Of a stretch of DNA of 64,000 nucleotides, positions 50,155 through 62,425 are shown piece after piece. A program made the position numbers and the translations under genes. Under the pieces are notes generated by a model that was not told where the DNA came from, ran no database searches, and saw nothing but the letters and a program-made list of their open reading frames with translations. The stretch spans positions 1,522,217 through 1,586,216 of the forward strand of contig VWZS01002669.1 of NCBI GenBank assembly GCA_013397075.1, in the 5' to 3' direction. Every line of letters starts with the position of its first letter. Position 1 is the first letter of the stretch. This DNA comes from Rhabdornis inornatus. Lineage: Eukaryota; Chordata; Aves; Passeriformes; Rhabdornithidae.

Positions 50155-53101
50155 GGATTCATTCTGGTTTCATATGCAAACACTGACAGAAAACCTATAA
50201 ATCACCTGTGTAAGCCCCCTAAGACCTTCATGTTTGTTTTGACCCCTTCTGAGTGTACAATTCCCAGTAACAGAACTTCTGGCATGGTGCTGTTGTTGAC
50301 CTGTCCTCACATGTTGCTCTTTCATTGCTTCATTTGGTGCAAGCCTTCAGAATGCATACAGTTAGAAGTCCATTGTTTTAAAGGTGTTTATCACTAAGAA
50401 ACAGCCAAGGAAATAGAAGTATGAGAATTTCTGTCTTATAGTGGATAGCACTGCTGTGATGAGGCAGGTCCATCTGGCTTTTGCGGATCAAAAGACACTG
50501 AAAAAAGCTTATCTGGCAAAAATTTTTCTTTTTTTTTTCATTAATATTTGGCATTGGATCACACAAATGATGTAGTTTTAAGTATTCAAGACCTATTACA
50601 AATTTAACTATGGAACACATAATTGACTACGGAGTACATATACTTGTTCAAGACTTAAAGTAGCATGAAGATTACTCATTCTGCACTTCTGGATGTTAAA
50701 AATGAAAAGTTGGAGGTCTTTTTTACAGATTTATCTTACTAAAGATATCTGTCCAAACTGCAAGTTGCTCTTAAGAAACACTTAATGAGATGGGAATCCC
50801 TTTGGCCTTTTCAATAAAAGCTTTCCTGAGAGGCTGCAGCAAACCAGTCCTCTCAGAAGCCACAGTAAAGATGGTGAGCTTGCAAGACACTACCTGATGT
50901 TTCTAAATGCACAAACAGCAAATAAATATGAGACACCTGCTTGATGCCCTGGATACTTTACTTTTCCTGAGCACTTTGTAGAGGACTTAACTGCGATACT
51001 GTGCTTTGGAGACACTTGTTCAAACACACTGCTCTCACCAAACTGCTCCTGCCTGTCTCTTGGCATACTGTGCAGTTCTACTCTCTATCAGATTTATATG
51101 CAATATACTCCTAGATCTTGAGATAAACTAACAGACATCTGAAAGAGACCCCAAATGAAATATTCATGAACTGTCATAACATTCATTACCATTTTATGAT
51201 TCTCTTTACTTGGTTGAACAACAACGCTTTCTAGCACCCTATTAAATCAGCTAGCAAACTTTATAAATCACCAACTAAACTACATGAAGCTGTCACTTCC
51301 TAATGTACTGTCTGGGCTCCAAAATTACTAGAGTACATGGCAAAGTCATACTACTTACAGAACTCTCTTTGCTGTCATTGTTCAATTGATTTTTCTGGGC
51401 AAACACTTACTGTGTTAGGAATTCACCATCTTTTTATGATTGAGTTTGAGTCTACAAGATAGGCCAAACAAGTAAAATCTAACAGATATTTAATTTTGAA
51501 ATTATGAAAATATATTTAGCTTGTTTAGGAAAAAAAAAACAAAGAAATTTTTATGAACTCATTAATTAAAATTAAAATGTCATGCTGAGTTAAAGTGAAT
51601 AGAATGGCATTGTGCAGATCCAGCTAAAGCTCTGCAAGGCTCCTAATGCTGGACTGAAAGCTGACTTCAGCTGCTGGAAAATGATGTTAAATCCTAGTGA
51701 AGGAAAGTGGAAGTGACTGGAATTGCTGAGGACACAGATGACCTAAAGAAGAATCAGATCTGTCCATTTCCATTAACATTGTCACCTCTCATCTGAGGGC
51801 CTTCTGGGCAGAGATCTTCTTGGCTGCCTGTACTGCACTTTTCCCACCTATCCCTATGGGATAACGATAGCTCTCATACCCACTTTTATCAATGACTTGC
51901 TGCCCAGCATCAACACAGTCCTTTCACCTGTTTTATTTCCTGGAGTCCACACTCACACCATATTGCCTGCCTGGTTTCTTCCCAGCTATGTTGGGTTTGC
52001 TAAGTCTGTTTCTCTCCGTGCTGCTTGCTAAAATCCAGAATCTATATAGTACTTAGTCATGACAAATTTTAAGCAATTCTCTGATGGCTGAGTTTGGTCA
52101 CATCACATCGATAATGTAGACAAAAACCCCTGCAAGTTATTGAATTACACCCCCCCCCACCTCAAAACTGACATATAACCATCAACTATTTCCTGAATTT
52201 TTCGGCTACAATCACACCTGACACCTGCAATATTTTCAGCAGTATCTGTTCTGTTGGTAGCATTTTACAAGGTCAAAGTTGCAATAACTTTTGTGTTCTG
52301 AAACTGAAATTTTCTTTATCTGAGCATTTCACCCCTTTCCTACAATGCACTGGGTCTTATTGATTCACGTGACTTTTGGCCCTGAAGCTATGGAAGCCTA
52401 AGCACAATTTGAAGCTCATTCCTTTCTCGTAAAGAGCTGGTAGATAACCTAGATATTATTTACACACAAGGTTAGCCTTCTGATGCCAGTCATCTATTCC
52501 TGTGCTTGAAGTTAAACACTGTTTTCAGTGCTTTGTCAGGTTTGAGGAACAGAACAGGTTCAGGGCCCCTGACAGACACAAAATAACTTTTGGACCAGGC
52601 AAGTGTATTTATAACCATTATGAGAACATTTGACATGTCTATATATGTATCCATTTTAAAAAAAAAATGGAAGGCAGAAAATTTCAGAGTAGACTGTAAA
52701 ATTTTGGTAGATTTATTTGAATTTATAGGAGCTTTTAATTGTTAGTGGAGAAACACTGTGGTTATGTGATATGAAGTCTGATTTTGAATTTCAAAGTCAG
52801 AACAGAAAAAGCACCACAAAGAAAATTATTGTTTTGTAAATGTTGACATACTAACTTTTTTGTTTAAAATAATGAAATTAAATATTTTCATTAGCACTTC
52901 AATTTTTCTTTTACTTCTTTCTTGTCAGTAACATGTAGCAGATCAGAGATTTGGTTTAGAGTTGGTTCTGAACAATCTGAAAGAAACTCCAGACTTCATT
53001 TAACGAAAAGCAGCCAGGCTGGCATCCTAGTTCTTGCTTTGTGGAGTGAAATGGTAACACTCTCATTATCTTAAAGGGGGGCATATTTTATTTTTGGTGA
53101 C

Positions 53102-53523
53102 TGTGGTTTCGGTCCTAGAGAGAGGGAAAAAGAGCAACAACACACATGGACCTTTTTAGGGAAAAAAAGGCCAATTTTATTGAGCAGAGAGCTTGTATTT
53201 AAAGCATGTTACGAGAGACTAGAACAGGACAGTAGCTCATTGGCTAATTGGGATAAACATCCAGGAGACCAGGCCTCAGGATGTATCCCATGGGAAAAAC
53301 AACAGGTGTTAATCTTTATTATGACTAGCACTCTGTTTTTCACCAGATTCTAAGTTGTTTTTGACCATTTATCACCTTGGGAAATTTCCTTTCTGTCTGC
53401 AGCTAACATCAGCTTCTCAGCCTGGGAAGCAAGAAGGATTCAGGCTTGAGAGAAAAGATTCTCGAGCTGTAATTTTGCAGCTCCCTAGGTGTCTCTGTCC
53501 ACAGGTGACAATGTGCTACCACA
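53102..53523 (-). mobile_element. Solo LTR of an avian endogenous retrovirus
   Basis: A 422-bp block with TG...CA ends and a 6-bp perfect terminal inverted repeat (TGTGGT at 53102-53107, ACCACA at 53518-53523). Read on the minus strand it has, in order, two CCAAT boxes (about 53251-53247 and 53243-53239), a TTTAAATA TATA-like box (about 53203-53196), an AATAAA signal (53181-53176), a T-rich/GT-rich stretch and a short U5. This is the standard U3-R-U5 layout. No gag/pol/env sequence or second LTR is present. A target duplication is not obvious, so the flanks have diverged or the edges are off by a few bases. Family not assigned. Confidence 0.8.
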
Positions 53524-56249
53524 AAGAATTCTAACACATTTCTTAATTTTTTATAAACACTTCTCCGTAGAGCACATTTCCAAAAGATGAGTGTGCAAGG
53601 GTGAAAGAGCTTTCCCTGGCTTCTTTTGAAGAAGCCTGTAGTTTATATTGGAGGTGTAGTAAGCGACAAGAAACCTCCATCTACTGCAGCTGCAGTCTAG
53701 ATGTTTGACTCTTTAACTTGGGAGGAACGTTTGCTTTGCAGATACCTTTCCAACTCTGATTTATTGTACCTTATACAAGGTAGAACAGTTATATAGAACT
53801 GAGTGTTGTTGAAGTTAGCAGAGCATTATGACAAAGAAAATATACTAAAAAATCCTCCCAAAATAGAAGCAATTGCAAATTTTTACTGGAATCTTTTTCC
53901 AAAGGAGAATTGCTTTTGATTAATCAATCATTTCTACAGAGGATAAGCTTTTTCCTCAAAAGATTTCAGGTTATGGACTCTTTATTTTTAAGAAGTTAAC
54001 TAATAAAACAAACAAACAACCCCCTCTCCCTTTCATTTCATGAAACCTCACTTTTCTGCTTTACATCTATTGTATTGCACTAACTAAAACCTTGCTAGTG
54101 CATTACACAAGTGGTATCCTCTGCAGGTGTTTGACAGAAGACAGCATTTTTGTTGCACTTCCTGTGTAAGGTACATAAACCACAAGATGAAAATTAGTAA
54201 CTGAAGTTGATTGTTTTAACTAAACTTGAAGAGCACCACTTTTCAGTTCAAGATATTTTGTGTAACCATTCTAACTTATTATTGAAATTCTGGGTATGAC
54301 AGCTTTATTGACTGTCAAACCTTTAATTAACTGAGATACTCCATTACAGGTAAAAAGTGGATTTGGTGTTAATTGTCATATCCCATAAGCTCCAGTTGAA
54401 ATTTAATGCAATGATATCAAAATTCTGTGTTGCACAATACAATGTCTCATAATCGTACCAAAATTAATCTGGTTTCCAAACAACAGTCATTTTGCTCTAG
54501 GCATTTAATTGCTTCACAACAATTTAATTTTGCTTCCTGAAGCAATGACCACATTTGCTAAGGAATCGCTATTTCAGTTCCGGGTTGGAAAAACACCCCA
54601 AGCACAAAGAACAGTAATTTAAAAGATTGGCTTAGGGGTTTCCATCAGACATGAGAGCAGCTTGGAAATTGCTTTTGTTAAGGATGGAACATCTCAGTGA
54701 CAATATCCCACCAATTTGTACTGTTGAAATGAAATGTTTATATTCTAGATTGAGAAAGTGAGGTTCAGTTGCTCCACTCTGTTTTTCTAGCGACATTTGA
54801 GATACGCTGGGGGGGCAGTGACCTCTCTGCAGGGCTGGCAATGGGATACAACACATTGAAGACATTCGAATTGCTCTGAAGCACCAGGCAAAGGCTGGAC
54901 AGGACATCTCACTCATCTAAAATAGCATTCTGTGTCTTCTTTTTGGGTTTCTGAATTGTTTCTATGAAACATGTAACATTGTATCATTAATCCCACCAGA
55001 TACCGGGTAGCTGGATGAACATTTTCCACTGAATTAGAAGAAAAGGAGCTATGAAATCCATGTTTTGCTTCTGATAGACCTATCTTGACAGAGACAGCTT
55101 ACTTATGGACCTTGCCCAGATACTTAATAAGATAATGTCATGCTTGCAAACTAGTAAATAAAAAGAGTGCCTTGCCTGGGGAAAATCACAGCAGAAAAAG
55201 CACACGAAAGCCACAGGATTGCATACCATGTCTGAAGTAGCTATATTCCTTAATCCTGCAAACCTCTGTCAAGGGAAATTTGTCTGTCTGCTTAACCCTA
55301 AGGAGAAAATGAGTGTTTCTCCCATCTCAATCTAGTTACCTCATTTTACCAAGAAACCTAGTTTCCCCTGAGACCCTTTTCCTGCCACTGGAGGCAGGTA
55401 CTCTGAATTCCCTTCTGCAAGAGCCCAAGTCAAGCTTTACTGTTTCTCTCTGGAAAGCTTATGGTTAAGGATGAGATCTCAAGGTCAGATAACCTAATAT
55501 CATTCTTGATGATCAAGTAACAAAAGCTTGAAGGTTTTTTTGACTACAAAGTTTGCTTTGGTTCCCTAGATAATTGATTACCCACTGCACCTTTCATGCC
55601 CTAGGAGAAAAGCTATTTCATAGAAGTGAACATTCTTTCACATGAGATCAGGGAGACTGCCTTACATCAGACTTCGGCAGTAGTAGAACAAAACATAATG
55701 GTTTAGACTCTGCTTTCAGTTATATCAGCTTGGATTTTGAGCCACCATTGGATATAATGAAATTACACAGCATATGTATTCTGATAATTGGCCATAATTG
55801 CAGTGCTTAGAGATAATCAGATGAAGAATTACTTGTAATATAGTAGTATAATCAATGGACAATAAGTAGAAAACAATTAGATAACCTTTTAGAAGGAGCT
55901 TGCTTTAAAAAAACCCAAATCAAACAAACCAAAACAAGTCCCTCCTACCTCCACACACCCCTTGAAATTTAAGGAGTTTTGTATTTATGGAATTCTGGCT
56001 TAAGAATGTGATCAGCATTTTTTATATAGACACTCTAGAACTCAGAAATATTACAGATATGCATCACAACTATGCCTAGATGGAAACGTGGGAGAAAGAT
56101 AAATGCAAGAAGAAAATAACAAATTCTTCCTTGATCATTGTCTGGCAAAAAAATATATCACCTAATGAAATGAACTGTAAATAAAGAGCACTAGATAATC
56201 TCCAGCACTGGGCTTTGTTTGATTAGAGCTTTGACTTACATGGGCAAGA
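53524..56249. other. Intergenic AT-rich sequence
   Basis: No gene or repeat recognised. Confidence 0.5.
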
Positions 56250-56521
56250 TAGAACAGCCTTGAACACTTTCAGGGAAGGGGCATCCACAAATTCCCTGGG
56301 TAAACTGTTCCAGTGACTCACCACCCTCACAGCGAAGAATTTCTTCCTAATATCTAACCTAAACCTACCCTCTTTCAGTATGAGGTCATTATCCCTTGTC
56401 CTGTCACTACAACGCCTTATAAAAGGTCCCTCTACAGCTCTCTTGTAGATTTTTTCAGGAAGGTTCTCTAAGATCTACCTAGAGCCTTCTCTTCTCCAGG
56501 CTGAACAATCGTCAAGCTCTG
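56250..56521 (-). mobile_element. CR1 LINE fragment, truncated at both ends
   Basis: Contains CCTTGAACACTTTCAGGGA, GGGGCATCCACAAATTCCCT, CACCACCCTCACAG, GAATTTCTTCCTAATATCTA, ATTATCCCTTGTCCTGTCAC and AGCCTTCTCTTCTCCAGGCT in the order of the avian CR1 3' UTR complement, so it lies on the minus strand. The terminal octamer repeats are missing and similarity fades after GGCTGAACAA. Confidence 0.93.
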
Positions 56522-59500
56522 TGTATCACAAAGCAATGCAAAATAATTTGTCATAATCTGTACGCAAGTAAACATCAAGGGAATTGAAACATGACTCTCA
56601 TTTTATGCTGGGTGACCAGACTTTACTCCTTAGCAAGGTGATTTTTGTAATTTCAAAAACTTGGGCAGTAATAAAGTTCTTGTATATTAACTAGCTAGAA
56701 CTAGTCTTTAGATACATGCAGCAAAGGAGTTATTTGTCAAGAGATGAATCCCATGAGATGTTGAACATTCTGGATTCAACTCAACAGAATATTTCAGCAC
56801 ATATTATTTCACTTCAAGCATAGGAGAAAATCCTTTATTTCAGCTATAATTCCCAGTGCCTAAAAGAACTAAATTCTGCTTTCCTAAATTCACAAGCAAT
56901 ACGGCCAGTGAACAAAACATCTCAAATGTTAGGGGATCCAAGTCAAGCTATAAAGAGGAAACAGCAGCAATAAAGCAACTATTTGCTCTGGAAAGCCTGT
57001 TTCCATTTATCTTACGACCTCTCTGCTTTGCAACTGTCATCTTATATCCGTGTTTTCTCTATCACAGAGTTAATTCCTAAAATACATACACAGCATTATT
57101 AACTTCCTGAACAGTTCTCCTCCTTGAATGAGGCAGATTTCTTCAGTTCCATACTGGCTGTCACCTTCAATTATTGTGGAGCCAGCTCAATTCTCCCTAC
57201 AATCATGGTTGTTGTGCTAGTTGGCTTGGAGAGAGCAGGCCTGGTCTGTTAGGTGACACACATATGCCTGCATTGTTCCACAGTTTCTTAAGGATCCAAA
57301 TTAAATTCTCTTATAAGAAACTCTTTAAACCAAAATTTGTAGGATTATTGCAGAGCATTTAGTTCTGTTGAGCAAAGTTTTGGGATAAATACCGACCTAA
57401 CACTCTGAAAATTACAACATATATTGAAGTCCTAATGAAAAGAATAGGCTTAAGTGTTACCCCTTATCATAAGAGCCGGAGGACACAGGATTACCCTAGG
57501 CACAGCAACTTTTTAATGCCATTAGCTGAACTGAAGCAGGTTTTAATTCTAATGGCTGAGATTAAACTGATGTGCTACTACCTGTACCACTCCTGAGCAG
57601 GATATTGCCAGTAAATTTGAAAAAGATAGCTCAGATATTTTTTGTGCTGTGTTCAGTTTTTCAGATTAGTAAGATAATTCCTATTTTGCAGACTATTAGT
57701 GCCCCTCCTGTTCTTGTTCGCAAAAATTTTAATGAGCAACTAAAAAGAAAAAAAAAAAGAGGAAAAATCCATATCACAATGAAATATTGGCTTGTCAAGC
57801 ACAGAAATATCTGGCACCTGACTGATACACTAGAATTTGTAAAGCTTCAGTTCCCTATGAATACAACGTCTATCTGGTGTCCAGCAGACGAAGGAAGGGT
57901 ACAATATTCATAGACATCATTAGTCATTCATAACCTAGTGAATGAACATGAGCCTGCTAAAGAGGTGAGATTTTTTGGTTTGTTGTTTGGGGTTTTTCCA
58001 CCCATAAAATGCATTCCAGAATACATGTTGTGTTTTATGCTTTTGCCTCACAGTTGCTGAATGCTGTTCTGCAACTTTGATTAAAAAATTAAGAGACAGA
58101 GTCCAACAATCTGTATTTAAAGAGTAGAATTAGACATGTTCTCAAAATGACACATTCTAGCAATTGCTTTTTCATTGCTTCCAGCCTATACAAGCACAAG
58201 TTTGTTCAGCTAGCTTCTGGCTATGATCCAATTAAATAGTTAAATGCTTGAATGAGCTCAGAGAAATATTTTTACGGTGTGAAGAATTTTGATTCTTGGC
58301 TACAATAGTTACCTTAAATTGCTTAGTCATGTGAGAGTATAATTTCCCTATAGCTAGCAGATATCCCATTGAAATTTCACTTGCAACATGCTTTAGCTCA
58401 CGGGCTGTGACCCTTATGTAAGGCCATGTACACAGCTGTTTAAATAAAAATATACATCGTGATAACTCACAGTGTGTTCCAGTCATGCAGAAATGTGAGT
58501 GAACAGCTAATTGATTTTAGTGTCTGATGTGACCTGCTCATAATTAGGAAATCAATAATCTGGATTCTTCCTCTCTCCTCCACCACCCACCTTTTCCCCA
58601 AATTCCAAAAATATCTCTGAGTTCAAACAGTGCTGATGTTGGATTCCCATCACAATTCTGAAAGCACTTCTATAAAAGTTAAATAATTTCCCACATTTTA
58701 CTTTGGTTCAAAGGTCTGGATGGTGGCTGAGGAAGAAATTTATTTAATAGTACAAAATAATGTTCAAAAGAGATCTTAAAACATGGCAAGGATATCACAG
58801 ATTTTGGCTGATAATAAGATCATTAGAAGAAAATACTCGGCTGACAACACTGGTGAAAACATTGATGCCTCATTATTTGTCCCAGTTGACAAAACAGCTA
58901 CAGAGTGTGATCTTCTCCCATTGTTACCCTGTGGCAGGGAGGCCTGAGCTCTTTGCAAGATGCTGCCTTTTAATTTTAGCACCACCATGCCCAGCTGACA
59001 TTTCCCAGTTAGCTCCTCACTAGGTACTACTGGTCTTTCAGTAGAGTTACAGAATGCTCCAGGGCTTGAAAACATTTGAGGTTTTTGCTCAAGAGCAAAA
59101 CAGGGCATGCAGACAAACTAATGGAAGAGATCAAATATTTAAATAACACATGTAAAAGACCTCAGGCATCTTATACAGCATCTCAAAAAAGAGTCAATTA
59201 TGGGGCCCAGGAAGAATCTAATAATAACCAAAGTAGGCCATATGCAAACACTGTCATCCTGGCAAAAATTTGAAAGAAGCAATACAAATAGCAGTGAAGG
59301 AAGACAAATATGCACACTCAGAGCATGCATACCCCAGAGTACCCTTTCTGAATCACCTTATGAGAATATGATCTACCAAGCTGAGGGAATCCAAATTCAG
59401 ATGTAGCTACATTCCACCTGAAAAGCCTGCCAAAGCCAAGCTTCTTTGTACTCCCAAACTGCCAGAAATACACTCAGAAAAAAAAAAAATCACAGCAAGT

Positions 59501-62194
59501 ACTTTTGTACTTACCCAATTCTCTATACTGGCTAAGAAAGGAACAATGCACAATGTTACATCATTTTCACTAGGCTTAAAATGCAGAGGCAGAATGTAAA
59601 ACCAGCAGGAATGATAATCAGAAGAGAATAATGCCACAGGAAGCCCAAAGCAAGGACCTGAGTTTCAGCAAATATTTGAAAATACACGATTTGTACTCTT
59701 GCAGCTTCACATACTGAGGGTTTTGTACGGATATTAGGGTGCTGACAAAACAGCAATGTATTCCAAGACAAAGCACAAGCATAAGAACCCTCAGAGAGAC
59801 ATATTAGGAGTTACTCAGTGAATGTTGAACAATAGGGTTGTCAAAAGGATTTTTTCAGTGTAAGCTTTTAAAAAAATCAATATATGTTGTTATAAACAGC
59901 ATTCTCAGAAAGAATTAAGTTCTAGTACAACAGGTGTAAAGGTTCCCCCTTCATTTAAAGCACTATTCCCTAGCCTACAGTCTTTTAAGCACTATATAAA
60001 TTACCACATTGGTATAAGACGATATAAATTTGCTTTCACATCAAATGTCAAATATTAAACTTCAGCGATGCATTAGTACTACTTGAGGCTTTTGTGATGA
60101 AAAATCAGTGACTCCAGCAACTTTTTTTTTTCATAGACTCAGTTGTATTCAGTGTAAGACTTCCCCAAACTCTAGCTTTTGGTATAGGTGTGGGTTTACA
60201 CCTTAACTGGCTTTCACTATCAGCCAGCAGTGCCTGGACTGGATTTTGGAGGGCTCTGGCACATGCCCAGGCAGGGCAGGCTCTCTTGCCTCTCCAGGGG
60301 ACATTCTAGGGCTCAGACACACCATTTCCCAGAACTCTAAGGTTTAGGTGCTGAGGGTTAACACATAACATGCACACAATGCCCTTCACAAAGGTTTCTA
60401 TGCTTTTACTCAGAAACTTAAATATTCTTGTGGAATCAGTGTGGTAAATTTAATCAATTCAGTGATATAATTTATGATATAAGGTTACTTACAGCATTTT
60501 TGAAGCACAGCTAAGGAGGAAACAAATAAGTGAAAATGAGATGCCATTTTGGAAGGAGGAAAGGGATGTGAGAATTTAAAGCGGGGAAAAAAGTGTGCAA
60601 TCACAGCTGCTTTCCTCTCAACTCAGACAAAATCCCAGAAAATATTCCCCCATTTCTTCCTTTGTACTTCAGAGTCCAAAGAGCAATACAGATTGTTTCT
60701 CTTTTTTACTAGGGAGTCTCTTTACCTGCCCCAGATTTATTTCCTCTGACCTTTACATCAGCAGTTCTGTGGCTGATCCTCATAGTCCTGCTGCAAAGAG
60801 CACCTTCCCTTCTCCTCCCCACATTATCATATAGTTAAGAGAATTAACTTGGTCTACCAGAAATCATTAGCATTTGAAAATAAAAATAAATCTCTTTGCT
60901 TATGGGTTTAGAAGTTATGCTCACCTGCAAAACAGCAGAAACATGTAGGTCCATTTGCTTCTGCCCCTCAGTGCTATTCCACAAAAACTAAATATACAAA
61001 GTTTGTTTATTCTAGACTGGAAAACAGAGCTCTTCATCACAGCCTTACTATGAACTGAGGTATTAAACACTTCAGCAATCTGATTAAATTGTATTGTAAA
61101 TAGCCATGCTATATTCTAATAGCAGAACTAGGTTTGCTCTTTTTCTTTTTAAAAATGAACCCTGAAAATACTCAATTTCTTACTTCTGTACAAAAAACCC
61201 CACAGTCATAGTCAAAATAAGTCCCAATCTGATTGCAGTAAACACATCAAACACAGCACACCACAGACCCTCCCTCCTGTCCCACCACCTCCTCACACTG
61301 ATATTTGACTGAGGCTTTCTAGCATGTGCAAACATTCTGTTTCAAACGTGCTTCTCCTCTTTCAGTGAAACCCTGCCTAGGCCAGATGCTTTGGTTGTCT
61401 TTTACATTTATTTAATTGGTTGTCATCTAACATGAAACAGATGATGACAAAAGCAAATCTACCCCGCTTGCAATCATTTCTTATGAGACACAAATGCCTG
61501 TGCCCCATCCTGGCTGGTCCTAAAACAAGCAGAGATGAGAAAGAACTGTCTGTTTCCTGGAATAAATTTTTTGAGAGGGCACAAATTTGCATTCACTACC
61601 ATTAATTAGGTCAAGATAATTAGCAATTAACTCAATTTGAAAAGGAAATAAATGTTTAGTCCAAATAAATCCTGGTCTATATATGTGTGTCCTTAAGAAA
61701 CTGGCGTTAACTTCTATGGGTGCATTTCATCAGGTAGAAGGAAAGTGCAGACTTATCACCGAGAGAATGAAACTCAAATAGAACAAAAGAGCATAGCAGA
61801 AGTGCCAGGTGCTGTATTTCTCATTTTGAGGGTGTCTATGGCTGTCTTTGCACTGTTTTAACACACTTTCTCACAAAGGACCACTGGTACTCACAGGAGC
61901 AGTGAGTTTGGAGGAGTGCTTTCAAGGAGCAAAGTTTATCAAAGCTGGAACAAATGAGTACTTCTGTCAGCAGTAATGTCAACTTATGCATCCCCCATGC
62001 CCTTCTTAACTCCATTCTCTTCTGTCTGGTGCTCCTACCACAGCTGGTGTGGCCGCATGGTAAATGAAATCAGGCAGTGATCCCATTTAGGAAAACTCCT
62101 TAAAGACAGAAACTGCTATAAGCACCATCGTAAAGGAAGGACTTGGATGGAGAGAGTAGAATACAGTAAAAGTGTTGATAGATCTGGGAAAGCC
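56522..62194. other. Intergenic AT-rich sequence
   Basis: No gene or recognised repeat. Small open frames here lack splice or homology support. Confidence 0.5.
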
Positions 62195-62425
62195 TTGCCG
62201 TGAGGGAGGCTTCATTCAGTGCCGGGCTGTGCAGCCCCGCAGCCGGCAGGACCAGCACGGGGCTGTGCGGCTGAAGAGCGGCGGGAGCCGGGCACCGGGA
62301 GCCGGGCACCGGGAGCCGGGCACCGGGAGCGCCCAGCCACGGCAGGGACAGAGCCGCTCTCCCCATCCCGTTCTGTGCCTTTCCAGCCGAGCCGCAGCGA
62401 CACAGCACCGAGCTGGCAACACAAA
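62195..62425. promoter_or_regulatory. Small CpG-rich block
   Basis: GC- and CpG-rich sequence in an AT-rich setting, including a 14-bp tandem repeat. Overlapping open frames exist on both strands, as expected from composition, and none resembles a known protein. It could be a minor CpG island or only a GC-rich minisatellite. Confidence 0.4.
62283..62330. repeat. 14-bp tandem repeat, about 3.4 copies
   Basis: GGGAGCCGGGCACC is repeated exactly at 62283-62296, 62297-62310 and 62311-62324, then GGGAGC. Perfect identity between copies indicates a recent expansion and probable length variation. Confidence 0.95.

Larger units (their letters stand above)
44113..53101. other. Intergenic AT-rich sequence
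   Basis: No gene recognised. A possible tRNA-derived SINE relic lies at about 45030-45105 (minus strand) and a perfect 10-bp hairpin at 50127-50154. Confidence 0.5.
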
